64,000 nucleotides of DNA from Microtetraspora sp. NBRC 13810 (GTDB lineage Bacteria; Actinomycetota; Actinomycetes; Streptosporangiales; Streptosporangiaceae). The position numbers were made by a program, and so were the translations under genes. Positions 43,921 through 52,188 of the stretch are shown piece after piece (position 1 is the first letter of the stretch; each line of letters begins with the position of its first letter). Where the stretch lies: positions 62,001 through 126,000 of the forward strand of contig NZ_BSRQ01000027.1 of NCBI RefSeq assembly GCF_030268685.1, read 5' to 3'. A model generated the notes under the pieces. The model was not told the DNA's origin and did no database searches. It saw only the letters and a list, made by a program, of their open reading frames with translations.

Positions 43921-44211
43921 CACCGGGTCGGGCAGCCTGGCCGCGCCGAGCCCGGACTCGCCGTGCACCTCGGCGGCGTCCACCCGGGGGCGCAGCAGGG
44001 CGCCCGCGCTGCCCGCCGTGACCGGCACCCCGGTCATCCCGAGGAACTCGCGCAGCCGCAGGGCGTTGCCCGTGGTGCGCTCCAGCGCGACGTTGCCCCC
44101 GACGGTGGTGATCCCGGCGATCTCCACCTCGGGGCTGCCGTGCGCCAGCGCGATCGCCAGCGCGTCGTCGATGCCGGGGTCACAGTCGAGCACGATCTTC
44201 GTGGGGGTCAC
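43282..44211 (-). CDS. Inosine-uridine preferring nucleoside hydrolase family enzyme
   Basis: A 309-residue hydrolase with the calcium-binding DCDPGIDDALAIALA near residue 10, TTVGGNVALERTT near 36, and AEFNIGADPEAA near 165. It cleaves the N-glycosidic bond of nucleosides to ribose and base in salvage or scavenging; preferred base unknown. It starts with GTG at 44211 without a clear ribosome binding site. It is divergent from the phosphotriesterase gene, so the palindrome at 44280 could control both. Confidence 0.92.
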   Translation of the reverse strand: MTPTKIVLDCDPGIDDALAIALAHGSPEVEIAGITTVGGNVALERTTGNALRLREFLGMTGVPVTAGSAGALLRPRVDAAEVHGESGLGAARLPDPVLPVAGGHAVDFLVDTLAAEPGEITLVAIGPLTNVALAVRKEPRIVHWAKDVVILGGAYTRGNLTPAAEFNIGADPEAASIVFDAGWTVTMIGLDSARHAQARAAIVDEMRAMGRLGRDLLVPSVEFYGLATAADGPAIYDACAIAHVIDPTLHTLVPARVDVETAGRFTAGMTVTDFAPKGAANALVATELDVPRFWDLVLAVYRDLADRLG

Positions 44212-44279
44212 CTGGCCAGAATAGTTCCGGCCGGAAGTTACTCGGTCGTATCATGGGCAACCCGTCATGTCGTCATAGA

Positions 44280-44293
44280 ACCGACCAGTCGGT
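44280..44293. promoter_or_regulatory. Palindromic operator ACCGAC-CA-GTCGGT
   Basis: Six-base perfect arms around a 2-base centre, 20 bases before the ATG of the phosphotriesterase-family gene and 69 bases from the divergent nucleoside hydrolase start. Size and symmetry fit a TetR-family operator; no such regulator gene is adjacent. Confidence 0.6.
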
Positions 44294-44313
44294 ATGAACG
44301 AGGAGGCCGCCGC

Positions 44314-45288
44314 ATGCCGGTCGTGAGCACCGTCCGCGGACCCGTCGACGTCGAGGATCTCGGCCGGACACTCATGCACGAACACGTCTTCGTGCTGTCC
44401 ACCGAGCACCTGCAGAACTACGGCGTCGACCGCTGGTGGGACGAGGAGGAGCGGGTCGCCGACGCGGTGACCAAGCTGCGCTCGCTGGCGGCCAAGGGCT
44501 TCGGGACGATCGTCGACCCGACCGTGTGGGGCCTCGGCCGGTACATCCCGCGCATCCAGCGCATCGCCGAGCAGGTGCCCGAGCTCAACATCATCGTCGC
44601 CACCGGCCTCTACACCTACGACGAGCTCCCGCACCAGTATGCGACCCGGGGCCCCGGCGCCCTGCTGGAGCTGCCCGAGCCCATGATCACCGACTTCGGC
44701 CGGGACATCGCCGACGGCATCGCCGACACCGGCGTCCACGCCGCCTTCCTCAAGTGCGTGGTCGAGACCAGGGGGCTCACCCCCGGCGTGGAGCGCGTCT
44801 GCCGTGCCGTGGCCCGCACGCACGCGGCCACCGGCGCCCCGATCACCGTGCACACCCACGCGCCCAGCCGGAGCGGCCTGCTCGCCCTCGACTTCTTCGC
44901 CAAGGAGGGCGTGGACCTCACCAAGGTCGTCATCGGGCACGCGGGCGACAGCAACGACCTCGACTATCTGATGCGGCTCGCCGACAGCGGCGCCGTCCTC
45001 GGCATGGACCGCTTCGGCCTGGACCTCTACAACCCCACCGCCCAGCGGGTCGAGACCGTCGCCGCGCTGTGCGCCAGGGGATACGCCGACCGGATGGTCC
45101 TCAGTCAGGACGCGTCGTGCTTCATCGACTGGTTCGGCGACTCCCACGAGCTCGTCGCGCAGCTCATGCCCAACTGGCGCCACGACCACATCGCGGACGA
45201 CGTCCTCCCGGAGCTCCTGCGCCAGGGCGTCACCCAGGAGCAGATCGACCAGATGCTGGTCGGCAACCCCCGCCGCTACTTCTCCTGA
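44314..45288 (+). CDS. Phosphotriesterase-family metallohydrolase (lactonase-like)
   Basis: A 324-residue TIM-barrel amidohydrolase. The binuclear metal site is visible: HEHVF (HxH) near residue 22, the bridging Lys in FLKCV near 149, His in VHTHAP near 182, His in IGHAGDSND near 210 and Asp in LSQDAS near 265. This family includes quorum-quenching and other lactonases; true organophosphate hydrolysis is rarer, so the physiological substrate is open. AGGAGG stands 8 bases before the ATG at 44314, which overrides the longer open frame. Confidence 0.9.
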   Translation: MPVVSTVRGPVDVEDLGRTLMHEHVFVLSTEHLQNYGVDRWWDEEERVADAVTKLRSLAAKGFGTIVDPTVWGLGRYIPRIQRIAEQVPELNIIVATGLYTYDELPHQYATRGPGALLELPEPMITDFGRDIADGIADTGVHAAFLKCVVETRGLTPGVERVCRAVARTHAATGAPITVHTHAPSRSGLLALDFFAKEGVDLTKVVIGHAGDSNDLDYLMRLADSGAVLGMDRFGLDLYNPTAQRVETVAALCARGYADRMVLSQDASCFIDWFGDSHELVAQLMPNWRHDHIADDVLPELLRQGVTQEQIDQMLVGNPRRYFS

Positions 45289-45348
45289 CCGCCCCGGCGG
45301 CGACGACCGGATGCGCCACGTGGCCGGGACCGCCCTGCCGCGCGACCG

Positions 45349-46017
45349 CTACCCGCGCGGATAGCGGGCCGGGAAGGTCACGGAGAGGAAGGCCCGCACG
45401 ATCGCGGCGATGTCGTCCCTGCGCAGGTCGAGCCCGTGCCCGCCGTGCGTGATCAGCGTGTGCACCGGATGCCCGGTGGCGAGCAGGGCGGAGGACATCG
45501 CGGTGGTCTGGGTGACCGGCACCCGGTCGTCCTGCGCCCCGTGCACCAGCAGCACCGGCACGCCGCTGCCCACATGGGTGAGCGGCGTGGAGTCCACGGT
45601 GGCCGCGTCACCGGGCGCCGGAGGGTGGCCGATCAGGGACTCCCAGATGTCGTCATCCTTGCGTGCCTGCAACCAGTCGTCCGCCAGCGGGTCCACCGGC
45701 GGCCAGAACGCCATCACCGCGTCCACGTCGCCCGGCTCGTCGATGCCGCGCAGGCCCACGTGCAGCGCCAGGTGGGCGCCCGCCGAGTCGCCGGCGACGA
45801 TCAGCGGGCGGCCGTGCGCCCGGGTCCGCGCCCGGCGGGTCGCCTCTCTGGCGTCCTCGAGCTGCGCGGGCCAGTGGGCCTCGTCCGTCAGCCGGTAGCT
45901 CCCTTCGAGGACGATCAGCCCGTGTTCCGCCAGCGCCCCGCCGTTCTCCGCCGAACGCCCCCGCCAGCCGCCGCCGTGCAACCACAAGACGAATGCGATG
46001 TCCTCCATGGGGCCCAT
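45349..46017 (-). CDS. Alpha/beta hydrolase (esterase/lipase, HSL-like)
   Basis: A 222-residue protein with the oxyanion-hole HGGGW near residue 13, nucleophile elbow GDSAGAHLA near 72 and probable Asp/His at VHGAQDDRVP and THGGHGLD. It belongs to the carboxylesterase or acylaminoacyl-peptidase-like group and hydrolyses a small ester or amide. It is shorter than typical HSL enzymes (~300), lacking the N-terminal cap. Starts at 46017 or 46008 are possible; open sequence further upstream looks random. Confidence 0.85.
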   Translation of the reverse strand: MGPMEDIAFVLWLHGGGWRGRSAENGGALAEHGLIVLEGSYRLTDEAHWPAQLEDAREATRRARTRAHGRPLIVAGDSAGAHLALHVGLRGIDEPGDVDAVMAFWPPVDPLADDWLQARKDDDIWESLIGHPPAPGDAATVDSTPLTHVGSGVPVLLVHGAQDDRVPVTQTTAMSSALLATGHPVHTLITHGGHGLDLRRDDIAAIVRAFLSVTFPARYPRG

Positions 46018-46356
46018 CTTGCCCGGTCGGCCCCGTCCGCACGGCCACGACCCCCGAGGCCGGCTCCCTGGCAGACCGACCGGTAGCCGGTTCGGCGCTG
46101 AGCGGCGGTCGATCGGCACCGGCCGGCGAAGGTTCGTCCACGCCTCGGTAGATCCTGCGCAGGACGCCCGGCAGCCACCAAGACCGGCCCCTATAACGTG
46201 ATAAAAGGGATGAAAGTTCAATATTTCGGACAGTCGTGAGGATCGTCACATCATGGGATGATTGGGAGTAAGCGGGACATAACGCTCGTTCACTCCTTAC
46301 GTACCACACAGCACGCGAAAGCACTGAGAGAGCGTGCGTCAAGGGGGATACGAGCT

Positions 46357-46737
46357 ATGAGCAAGATCACGCGAAGCCTGGCGACGGCGGCTGCGACCCT
46401 GGCGGTCGCGGGCGGACTCATCCTCTCGACGGGGGGCGCCGCCTCGGCGGCCACGAGCGGGGATTCCGCGAGGACCGGCACCGTGGCGGTGAGCACCACG
46501 ACGGCGGCGCGTTACGGCACCGCGACCCTGCGCTGGGACGGGCAGCGGTGGTGGACCCGCGCCGACGTCCACAGCGCCTGGTACGGCGGCGACCACGGCG
46601 ACCGCTACCGCTACGACGGCCACCACTTCTCCCGCTGGGACGGCGGCAGGTGGCGGGTCGTCTCGGCCGACTACGCCCGCCACCACCGCTTCGACCACCG
46701 GCACTTCGACCGGTACGACCACGGCTACCGGTACTGA
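46357..46737 (+). CDS. Secreted Tyr/His/Arg-rich small protein
   Basis: A 126-residue protein with a Sec signal peptide (cleavage near ASAA, residue ~31) and a mature part rich in Trp, Tyr, His, Asp and Arg. It contains TLRWDGQRWWTRADVHSAWY and repeated DGHHFSRWDGG / DRYDHGY elements. The mature region has no cysteine. The His/Asp density suggests metal or polyanion binding at the cell surface, but that is a guess. The ATG at 46357 has AAGGGGG upstream. A strong terminator follows. Confidence 0.75.
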   Translation: MSKITRSLATAAATLAVAGGLILSTGGAASAATSGDSARTGTVAVSTTTAARYGTATLRWDGQRWWTRADVHSAWYGGDHGDRYRYDGHHFSRWDGGRWRVVSADYARHHRFDHRHFDRYDHGYRY

Positions 46738-46777
46738 CCGGCCGGACCACGGCCACCAGGCGCCGGTCGGCACGAAC

Positions 46778-46811
46778 CGGGCCGGCCCGGGACACCACCC
46801 GGGCCGGCCCG
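46778..46811. terminator. Bidirectional terminator hairpin
   Basis: GGGCCGGCCCGGG pairs perfectly with CCCGGGCCGGCCC around ACACCA, between the convergent secreted-protein and SWIM-protein genes. It can serve both. Confidence 0.75.
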
Positions 46812-46838
46812 CGGCGTTCCGGGCGCGGAACCGGGGCG

Positions 46839-47651
46839 TCAGCCCGGAGGCTCGGCCAGCCGCCGGTAGGCCGGGCGGAGGATGTCGGCCAGCGGGATGT
46901 GCCGCACCTTGACCTTGGGCGGCTCCAGCACGCGGAGCAGCAGGTCCGGCGGCGGGGCGGCGCCGGTGGCGCGCACGCGCAGCCGGCTGAGCGGGATCGC
47001 CGTGGAGTAGAAGTCGCCCAGCCGGTCGCCGAACGGCTCCTCGGCCACCCGCAGCGGGTCCGGCTCCTCCTCGTCCCCGCCCAGGCCGCGCAGCGAGTCC
47101 AGCAGCGCCTCCTTGCTCCGCCCCCGCCAGGCCAGCACCAGGAAGGGGTCGTCGTCGAACGCCTCCCCGAGCAGGTAGAGCGCGGCCGACAGGTGCTTGC
47201 ACGGGTGGCCGGAGTCGGGGCAGGAGCACTCCATGTCCAGCTCGGCGGGGAAGAGCGGCAGCCGCAGCGCGTCGAAGACGTCGAGGATCTCCGGCGGCAT
47301 CTCGCCGGCCAGCAGCTTCGCCCGGTAGAGCGCCTGCCCGGCGAGCGCCTCCTCGATCCTGGTCCAGTCGGCCGCGCCGTACGCGTCGATCCCGATCCGC
47401 GCGTCGTACGGCTCCGGGCGGGAGCCCTGGATCGTGGCGGTCACCTCGCCGGGGGCGAGGTCGAGGGTGAGCACCTGGCCCCTGCGCGCGTAGGAGCGGC
47501 CCCGGGTGAGGCGGCCGGGGTCGCAGACGGCCTCCAGGATGTCCACGAACCGGCGCGACCACCACTCCTGGCCGATGCTGCCACGGGTGCTGCGTGCCCT
47601 GATGCCGCCCTCCACCCGGATCGGCGGGGCGTGCTCGAACCAGCCGGCCAT
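46839..47651 (-). CDS. SWIM zinc-finger protein
   Basis: A 270-residue protein. The SWIM motif CSCPD-x4-CKH (CxC...CxH) near residue 140 should bind zinc and contact nucleic acid or protein. SRRFVDILEAVCDPGRLTRG near the N-terminus and FPAELDMECSCPDSG are typical of bacterial SWIM proteins that accompany SNF2 helicases. Its ATG overlaps the helicase stop by one base (TGATG), so the two form a coupled pair and probably a complex. Confidence 0.9.
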   Translation of the reverse strand: MAGWFEHAPPIRVEGGIRARSTRGSIGQEWWSRRFVDILEAVCDPGRLTRGRSYARRGQVLTLDLAPGEVTATIQGSRPEPYDARIGIDAYGAADWTRIEEALAGQALYRAKLLAGEMPPEILDVFDALRLPLFPAELDMECSCPDSGHPCKHLSAALYLLGEAFDDDPFLVLAWRGRSKEALLDSLRGLGGDEEEPDPLRVAEEPFGDRLGDFYSTAIPLSRLRVRATGAAPPPDLLLRVLEPPKVKVRHIPLADILRPAYRRLAEPPG

Positions 47652-50600
47652 CAGCTCACCGCCTCGGGGCCGAGCCGGAACAGGTCGCGGAGCTGGTCGG
47701 TGGACAGCGCGCTGATCCAGTCCTCGCCGGTGCCGATCACGCTCTCGGCCAGCGCCTGCTTGCGCTCGATCATCTCGTCGATCCGCTCCTCCAGGGTGCC
47801 GGTGCAGATGAACTTCCTGACCTGCACGTTCTTCGTCTGGCCGATGCGGAACGCGCGGTCGGTGGCCTGGTTCTCGACGGCCGGGTTCCACCATCGGTCC
47901 ACGTGGATCACGTGGTTGGCGGCGGTGAGGTTCAGGCCGGTGCCCGCCGCCTTGAGGGACAGCAGGAACAGCATGGGCTCGTCGTCGTGCTGGAAGCGGT
48001 CCACCAGCTCGTCGCGCCGCGCCTTGGGCAGCCCGCCGTGCAGCCACAGCACCGGGCGGTCGAGATGCACGGCGAGGTAGGGCTGGAGCAGCGAGCCGAA
48101 CTCCGCGTACTGCGTGAAGACCAGCGCCTTGTCGCCCTCCTGGACGATCTCCTCGGCGAGCTCCTCCAGCCGGGCCAGCTTCCCGGACCGCCCGGCCAGC
48201 CGGGAGCCGTCCTTGAGCAGGTGGGCGGGATGGTTGCAGACCTGTTTGAGTCGGGTCATGGTGGCCAGCACGTTGCCGTGCCGCTCGATGCCCTCACTGT
48301 CGGCGATCTTGGTCATCATGTCCTCGACCACCGCCTTGTAGAGGCTGGCCTGCTCGGGGGTGAGCGTGCACCAGACCTTCATCTCCTGCTTCTCCGGCAG
48401 GTCGGAGATGATCGACCTGTCGGTCTTGAGCCGCCGCAGCACGAAGGGACCGGTGGCCCGTCTCAACGCCTTCGCCGCGTCCTCGTCGTTGCGCGCCTCG
48501 ATCGGCTCCTGGTAACGCTGCCGGAACCGTTTCGCCGATCCGAGCAGGCCGGGGTTGCAGAACTCCATGATCGCCCACAGCTCGGCGAGGTGGTTCTCCA
48601 CCGGGGTGCCGGTCAGGGCCAGCCGGGTGCGGGCGGGCAGGGAGCGTACGGCCTGGGCCTGCCTGGCCGCGCTGTTCTTGATCGCCTGGGCCTCGTCGCA
48701 GACGACCCGTCCCCAGGTGAGGCCGCGCAGCGCGCCGAGGTCCCGCAGCGCCGTGCCGTACGTGGTGATGACCAGGTCGGCCGCCCCGACCGCGGCGGCC
48801 AGGCCGTCGCCGCGCTCCCGGGTGCCGCCGTGGTGGACGTAGACCCGCAGCGAGGGGGCGAACCGCGCCGCCTCCTTCTGCCAGTTGCCGACCAGCGACA
48901 TCGGGCAGATCAGCAGGGTCGGCTCGGCCTCCCGCCCGTCGCGCTCCTCCAGCAGCAGGGACAGCGTCTGCGCGGTCTTGCCCAGGCCCATGTCGTCGGC
49001 GAGGATGCCGCCGAGGCCGGCCCGGCTGAGGAACGTCAGCCAGGACAGACCGCGCTCCTGGTAGGGGCGCAGCACGCCGTTGAAGTCCGCAGGGGGCGGC
49101 ACGGGGGTCAGGCGCCGGTCGGCCTCGCCGGACAGCAGGTCGCCGAGCAGGCCGTCGGCGTCCACGTCGAGCAGCGGCAGGCCGTCCTCGCCGCCCTCGA
49201 CGACCTCGGCGATCACCTCGCCGACCGTCATCTCCCCGGACCGGCGCCGCTCCACCACCGCGAGGGCGGCCTTGAGCTGCCGGTCGTCCAGCTCCACCCA
49301 CTGGCCGCGCACCCGGACCAGCGGGATCTTGAGCTGGGCCAGCTCGGCCAGCTCCTCCTCGCCGATCGTGTCGTCGCCGATGGCGAGGTCCACCCGGAAG
49401 TCCACGAGCTGCCCCAGGCCGAACCCCTGGCCGGCCACCGCTCCCGGCCCGGTGCGCGAACGGGTGGTCAGCTTCAGGCCGAGGCCCTTGCGCCCGGCCC
49501 AGGAGGGCAGCCGCACGCCGAACCCCGCCGCCGTCAGCAGCGGCGCCGCGTGCCGCAGGAAGGTGAACGCCCACGCGGTGTCCACCACCATGCCCGCCGG
49601 CCGCGGGTCGCGCAGCGCCCGGTAGAGCTCGGGGCACAGCCGTACGGCCCGGCCGAGACCGGCGAGGAGCGTCTCGTCCGGCCGCCTGGGCAGCCCGGGG
49701 ACGGGTTCGCCGGACCAGACGACCTCGGCGGGCACGTAGAGGCTCGGGTCCTCGGTGGACTGCAGGGCGAAGTCGATCCGCCAGGAGTCGTCGTCGCCTT
49801 CGGGCTCCATGAGCTGGAAGCAGACCCGGACCGCCCCTTCCAGCCGCCCGGCCGCGTCCATCCAGTCCCGCAGCGCGGATCCCAGCTCCTCGGCGGCGGC
49901 CGGTTTCACGCCGGGCAGGGCGGCGTCCTGCCCGGTGAGCGCGTGCAGCCAGCGGTCGGTCAGCGCGCTGCCCCGGCCGGGACGCGGCCCGGCGAGCAGC
50001 CGGTCCGGCAGCGCCCGCCGTACCGAGGCGTCCACCAGGCCGGAGAGCGCCTCGCGGGTCGTCAGGGCGGCGGGCCGCTCCGCGGGGGCGGCCCGGCAGA
50101 CCGGTGGCATCGCCGCCGCCAGCTCCCTGAACCGGGTGGCGTCGGCGCCGGTGAGCACCGGCAGCCAGCGGGCCGCGTGGTCGCCGTCCTCGGTGACGAG
50201 CTGGGGCAGCACCCGGCCGCGCCGGAGCAGGTCGCGGGCGTGACCGGCGAGCACCTCGAAGTAGCGCAGCGAGGTCCCCGGCCCCCATTCGGGCTGGTCG
50301 CCGTCCTCCGGGAGGCCGGGCCCGGCCAGCGCGTCGAGCAGGGTGAGGGCGCCGGGCGGCCGGTGGAGCAGGGCGGGCACCCGCCACTCGGTCAGCCGAG
50401 GGCCGCGCGCCCGCACGGTCAGGCCGGACTCGGGGGAGGGCAGCGGGCCGCGCGCCGTGCCGGGCAGCAGGAGCGTCAGCTCGCCGTGCGCCGCTCCGGC
50501 CGCGAGGTCGCCGAGCGCCGCGCCGAGCACGGAGACGGCCGCGCCGAACGGGTGCGGGCGTACCCTCGCCCGCGACGCCGTGTCCACGGGCAGCGAGGTG

Positions 50601-50656
50601 TCCTCAGCCCACAGGCCGAACAGCCCGTCGGCCCAGACACCGTGCACGACCAGCAC
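47651..50656 (-). CDS. SNF2/Rad54-family DEAD/DEAH helicase
   Basis: A 1001-residue protein with a ~480-residue N-terminal region typical of the bacterial SNF2 branch, then the two-lobed ATPase: Walker A DDMGLGKT near 560, VICDEAQAIKN (DEAQ box) near 660, LTGTPVENHLAELW near 690, and the C-terminal lobe with ALVFTQYAEFGS near 845 and QATDRAFRIGQ near 935. It is a DNA translocase that may remodel protein-DNA complexes in repair or transcription. The frame is open to 50731, and the GTG at 50656 (before VLVVHGVWADG) is my choice with modest certainty. Confidence 0.88.
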   Translation of the reverse strand: MLVVHGVWADGLFGLWAEDTSLPVDTASRARVRPHPFGAAVSVLGAALGDLAAGAAHGELTLLLPGTARGPLPSPESGLTVRARGPRLTEWRVPALLHRPPGALTLLDALAGPGLPEDGDQPEWGPGTSLRYFEVLAGHARDLLRRGRVLPQLVTEDGDHAARWLPVLTGADATRFRELAAAMPPVCRAAPAERPAALTTREALSGLVDASVRRALPDRLLAGPRPGRGSALTDRWLHALTGQDAALPGVKPAAAEELGSALRDWMDAAGRLEGAVRVCFQLMEPEGDDDSWRIDFALQSTEDPSLYVPAEVVWSGEPVPGLPRRPDETLLAGLGRAVRLCPELYRALRDPRPAGMVVDTAWAFTFLRHAAPLLTAAGFGVRLPSWAGRKGLGLKLTTRSRTGPGAVAGQGFGLGQLVDFRVDLAIGDDTIGEEELAELAQLKIPLVRVRGQWVELDDRQLKAALAVVERRRSGEMTVGEVIAEVVEGGEDGLPLLDVDADGLLGDLLSGEADRRLTPVPPPADFNGVLRPYQERGLSWLTFLSRAGLGGILADDMGLGKTAQTLSLLLEERDGREAEPTLLICPMSLVGNWQKEAARFAPSLRVYVHHGGTRERGDGLAAAVGAADLVITTYGTALRDLGALRGLTWGRVVCDEAQAIKNSAARQAQAVRSLPARTRLALTGTPVENHLAELWAIMEFCNPGLLGSAKRFRQRYQEPIEARNDEDAAKALRRATGPFVLRRLKTDRSIISDLPEKQEMKVWCTLTPEQASLYKAVVEDMMTKIADSEGIERHGNVLATMTRLKQVCNHPAHLLKDGSRLAGRSGKLARLEELAEEIVQEGDKALVFTQYAEFGSLLQPYLAVHLDRPVLWLHGGLPKARRDELVDRFQHDDEPMLFLLSLKAAGTGLNLTAANHVIHVDRWWNPAVENQATDRAFRIGQTKNVQVRKFICTGTLEERIDEMIERKQALAESVIGTGEDWISALSTDQLRDLFRLGPEAVS

Positions 50657-50731
50657 GCCACCACCCGCCCCTACGTCTCGCCGGCCACCGGAACGCCCAA
50701 AGGGTAAGCGCCCCGGCCCCGGCCGTGCCAA

Positions 50732-51334
50732 TCAGGCGTCGGCGGGTGTGCGGCTGTTCAGCTCCATCGCATGCCTGACCAGGGTGATCAGGACCTCCTT
50801 GCCGGACTGGCGGCGGCGCGCGTCGCACAGCAGCAGCGGGATCTCCGGCTTGAGGCCGAGCGCGAGGCGCACCTCGTCGAGTTCGTACGTGCGGGCGCCC
50901 TCGAAGCAGTTGACCGCCACGATGAACGGCGTGTCGCGCCGCTCGAAGTAGTCCACCGAAGGGAAGCAGTCGGCCAGCCGGCGGGTGTCGGCCAGGATGA
51001 CGGCGCCGAGCGCCCCGGCGGCGAGTTCGTCCCACATGAACCAGAACCGCTCCTGGCCGGGCGTGCCGAACAGGTAGAGCACGTAGTCCTCGCCGAAGCT
51101 GATCCGGCCGAAGTCCATCGCGACGGTGGTGGTGTTCTTCTCCTCGACGCCCTCCAGGTCGTCGACGCCCACGCTCCGGTCGGTGAGGAACTCCTCCGTG
51201 CGCAGCGGCCGGATCTCCGACACCGCGCTGACCAGTGTGGTCTTGCCGACGCCGAAACCGCCCGCGACCAGCAGCTTGATGGCGGTCGGCAGTTTCCGGC
51301 CCGCGGGGGTGCGCTCAGAGCGCTCGTAGTCCAT
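50732..51334 (-). CDS. cvnD: Conservon GTPase, CvnD-like
   Basis: A 200-residue Ras-like GTP-binding protein. P-loop GGFGVGKTT near residue 28, switch region TTTVAMDFGR near 70, DxxG-equivalent FGTPGQERFWF near 89 and the base-recognition segment AVNCFEG near 140. It is the last gene of the conservon and overlaps cvnC by 20 bases. In Streptomyces, CvnA-D form membrane-linked complexes resembling eukaryotic G-protein receptors. Confidence 0.92.
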   Translation of the reverse strand: MDYERSERTPAGRKLPTAIKLLVAGGFGVGKTTLVSAVSEIRPLRTEEFLTDRSVGVDDLEGVEEKNTTTVAMDFGRISFGEDYVLYLFGTPGQERFWFMWDELAAGALGAVILADTRRLADCFPSVDYFERRDTPFIVAVNCFEGARTYELDEVRLALGLKPEIPLLLCDARRRQSGKEVLITLVRHAMELNSRTPADA

Positions 51335-51722
51335 TGAGCACCGCCTCGTACATCCTTCTGTCTCTGAAGTCCGTCTCCGGTTGCGGGTTCTGGACGGACA
51401 CGTATCCCTTGTCGAGCAGGTCGCCGAGGAGGACGCGTATCGTGCCCGCGGGCAGGTCCAGGTAGGCGGCGATCTCGGCCACCGACTGCGGGTCCTGGCA
51501 CAGCCTGACGATGGTGCGGTGCTCGGGGTCGAGACCGGGTTCGGTCCCGGTGGCCGTGCGGCCGGCCACCACGAGCGAGATCAGGCTGAAGTCGCCGCGC
51601 ACCGGCTCGGTACGGCCGCGGGTCATCACATAGGGCCGCACGACCGGGCCCGCGTGCTCGTCCAGCCACTCGTCGTGGCCGGAGCCGCGCGGCTCGGGGC
51701 GGAGGTCGTCGTAGTGGCTCAT
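51315..51722 (-). CDS. cvnC: Conservon DUF742 protein, CvnC-like
   Basis: A 135-residue protein with the DUF742 core: RPYVMTRGRTEP near residue 27, LISLVVAG, and a winged-helix-like end (IAAYLDLPAGTIRVLLGDLLDKGYV). It probably links the GTPase to the sensor kinase. The ATG at 51722 overlaps the stop of cvnB by one base. Confidence 0.9.
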   Translation of the reverse strand: MSHYDDLRPEPRGSGHDEWLDEHAGPVVRPYVMTRGRTEPVRGDFSLISLVVAGRTATGTEPGLDPEHRTIVRLCQDPQSVAEIAAYLDLPAGTIRVLLGDLLDKGYVSVQNPQPETDFRDRRMYEAVLNGLRAL

Positions 51723-52138
51723 CACGGCTTGTCGCTCTTCGGGTAGATCCTGGCCGGGGAGGTGAGGTACTGCCCGACCCGGGTGACCAGCATCGCCATC
51801 TCGTAGGCCACCAGGCCCACGTCGGCGTCCGGCCCGCACAGCACGGCCAGGCAGGCGCCCTTGCCCGCCACGGTGACGAGCAGGTAAGCCTGCCGCATCT
51901 CGATGATGGACTGCCGTACGGCTCCGCCGCCGAACCGCTGGCTGACCCCCTTGGCCAGGCTCTGGATGCCGGCGGCCACGGCGGACAGGTGCTCGGCGTC
52001 GACGGTGGGCAGATCGCGGGAGGCGGCGAGGAGGAGGCCGTCACTGGAGAGGACGATGCCATGCCGCGCCTCGTCCGTCCGGTCCACCAGATCGTCGAGC
52101 AACCAAGCCAAATCGGCGGAAGATGTAGTCTTCTGCAC
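51722..52138 (-). CDS. cvnB: Conservon roadblock/LC7 protein, CvnB-like
   Basis: A 138-residue roadblock/LC7-fold protein, the type that acts as activator or scaffold for small GTPases such as MglA. DLVDRTDEARHGIVLSSDG near residue 16 and EMRQAYLLVTVAGKGACLAV near 80 are typical. The GTG at 52138 has GAGGACC upstream. It sits between the kinase and the DUF742 protein, the standard conservon order. Confidence 0.92.
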   Translation of the reverse strand: MQKTTSSADLAWLLDDLVDRTDEARHGIVLSSDGLLLAASRDLPTVDAEHLSAVAAGIQSLAKGVSQRFGGGAVRQSIIEMRQAYLLVTVAGKGACLAVLCGPDADVGLVAYEMAMLVTRVGQYLTSPARIYPKSDKP

Positions 52139-52188
52139 TTTGGTCCTCTTTCTGCTGGTCCTGTTGACCTTGCTGGGTGGGGGGCGCG

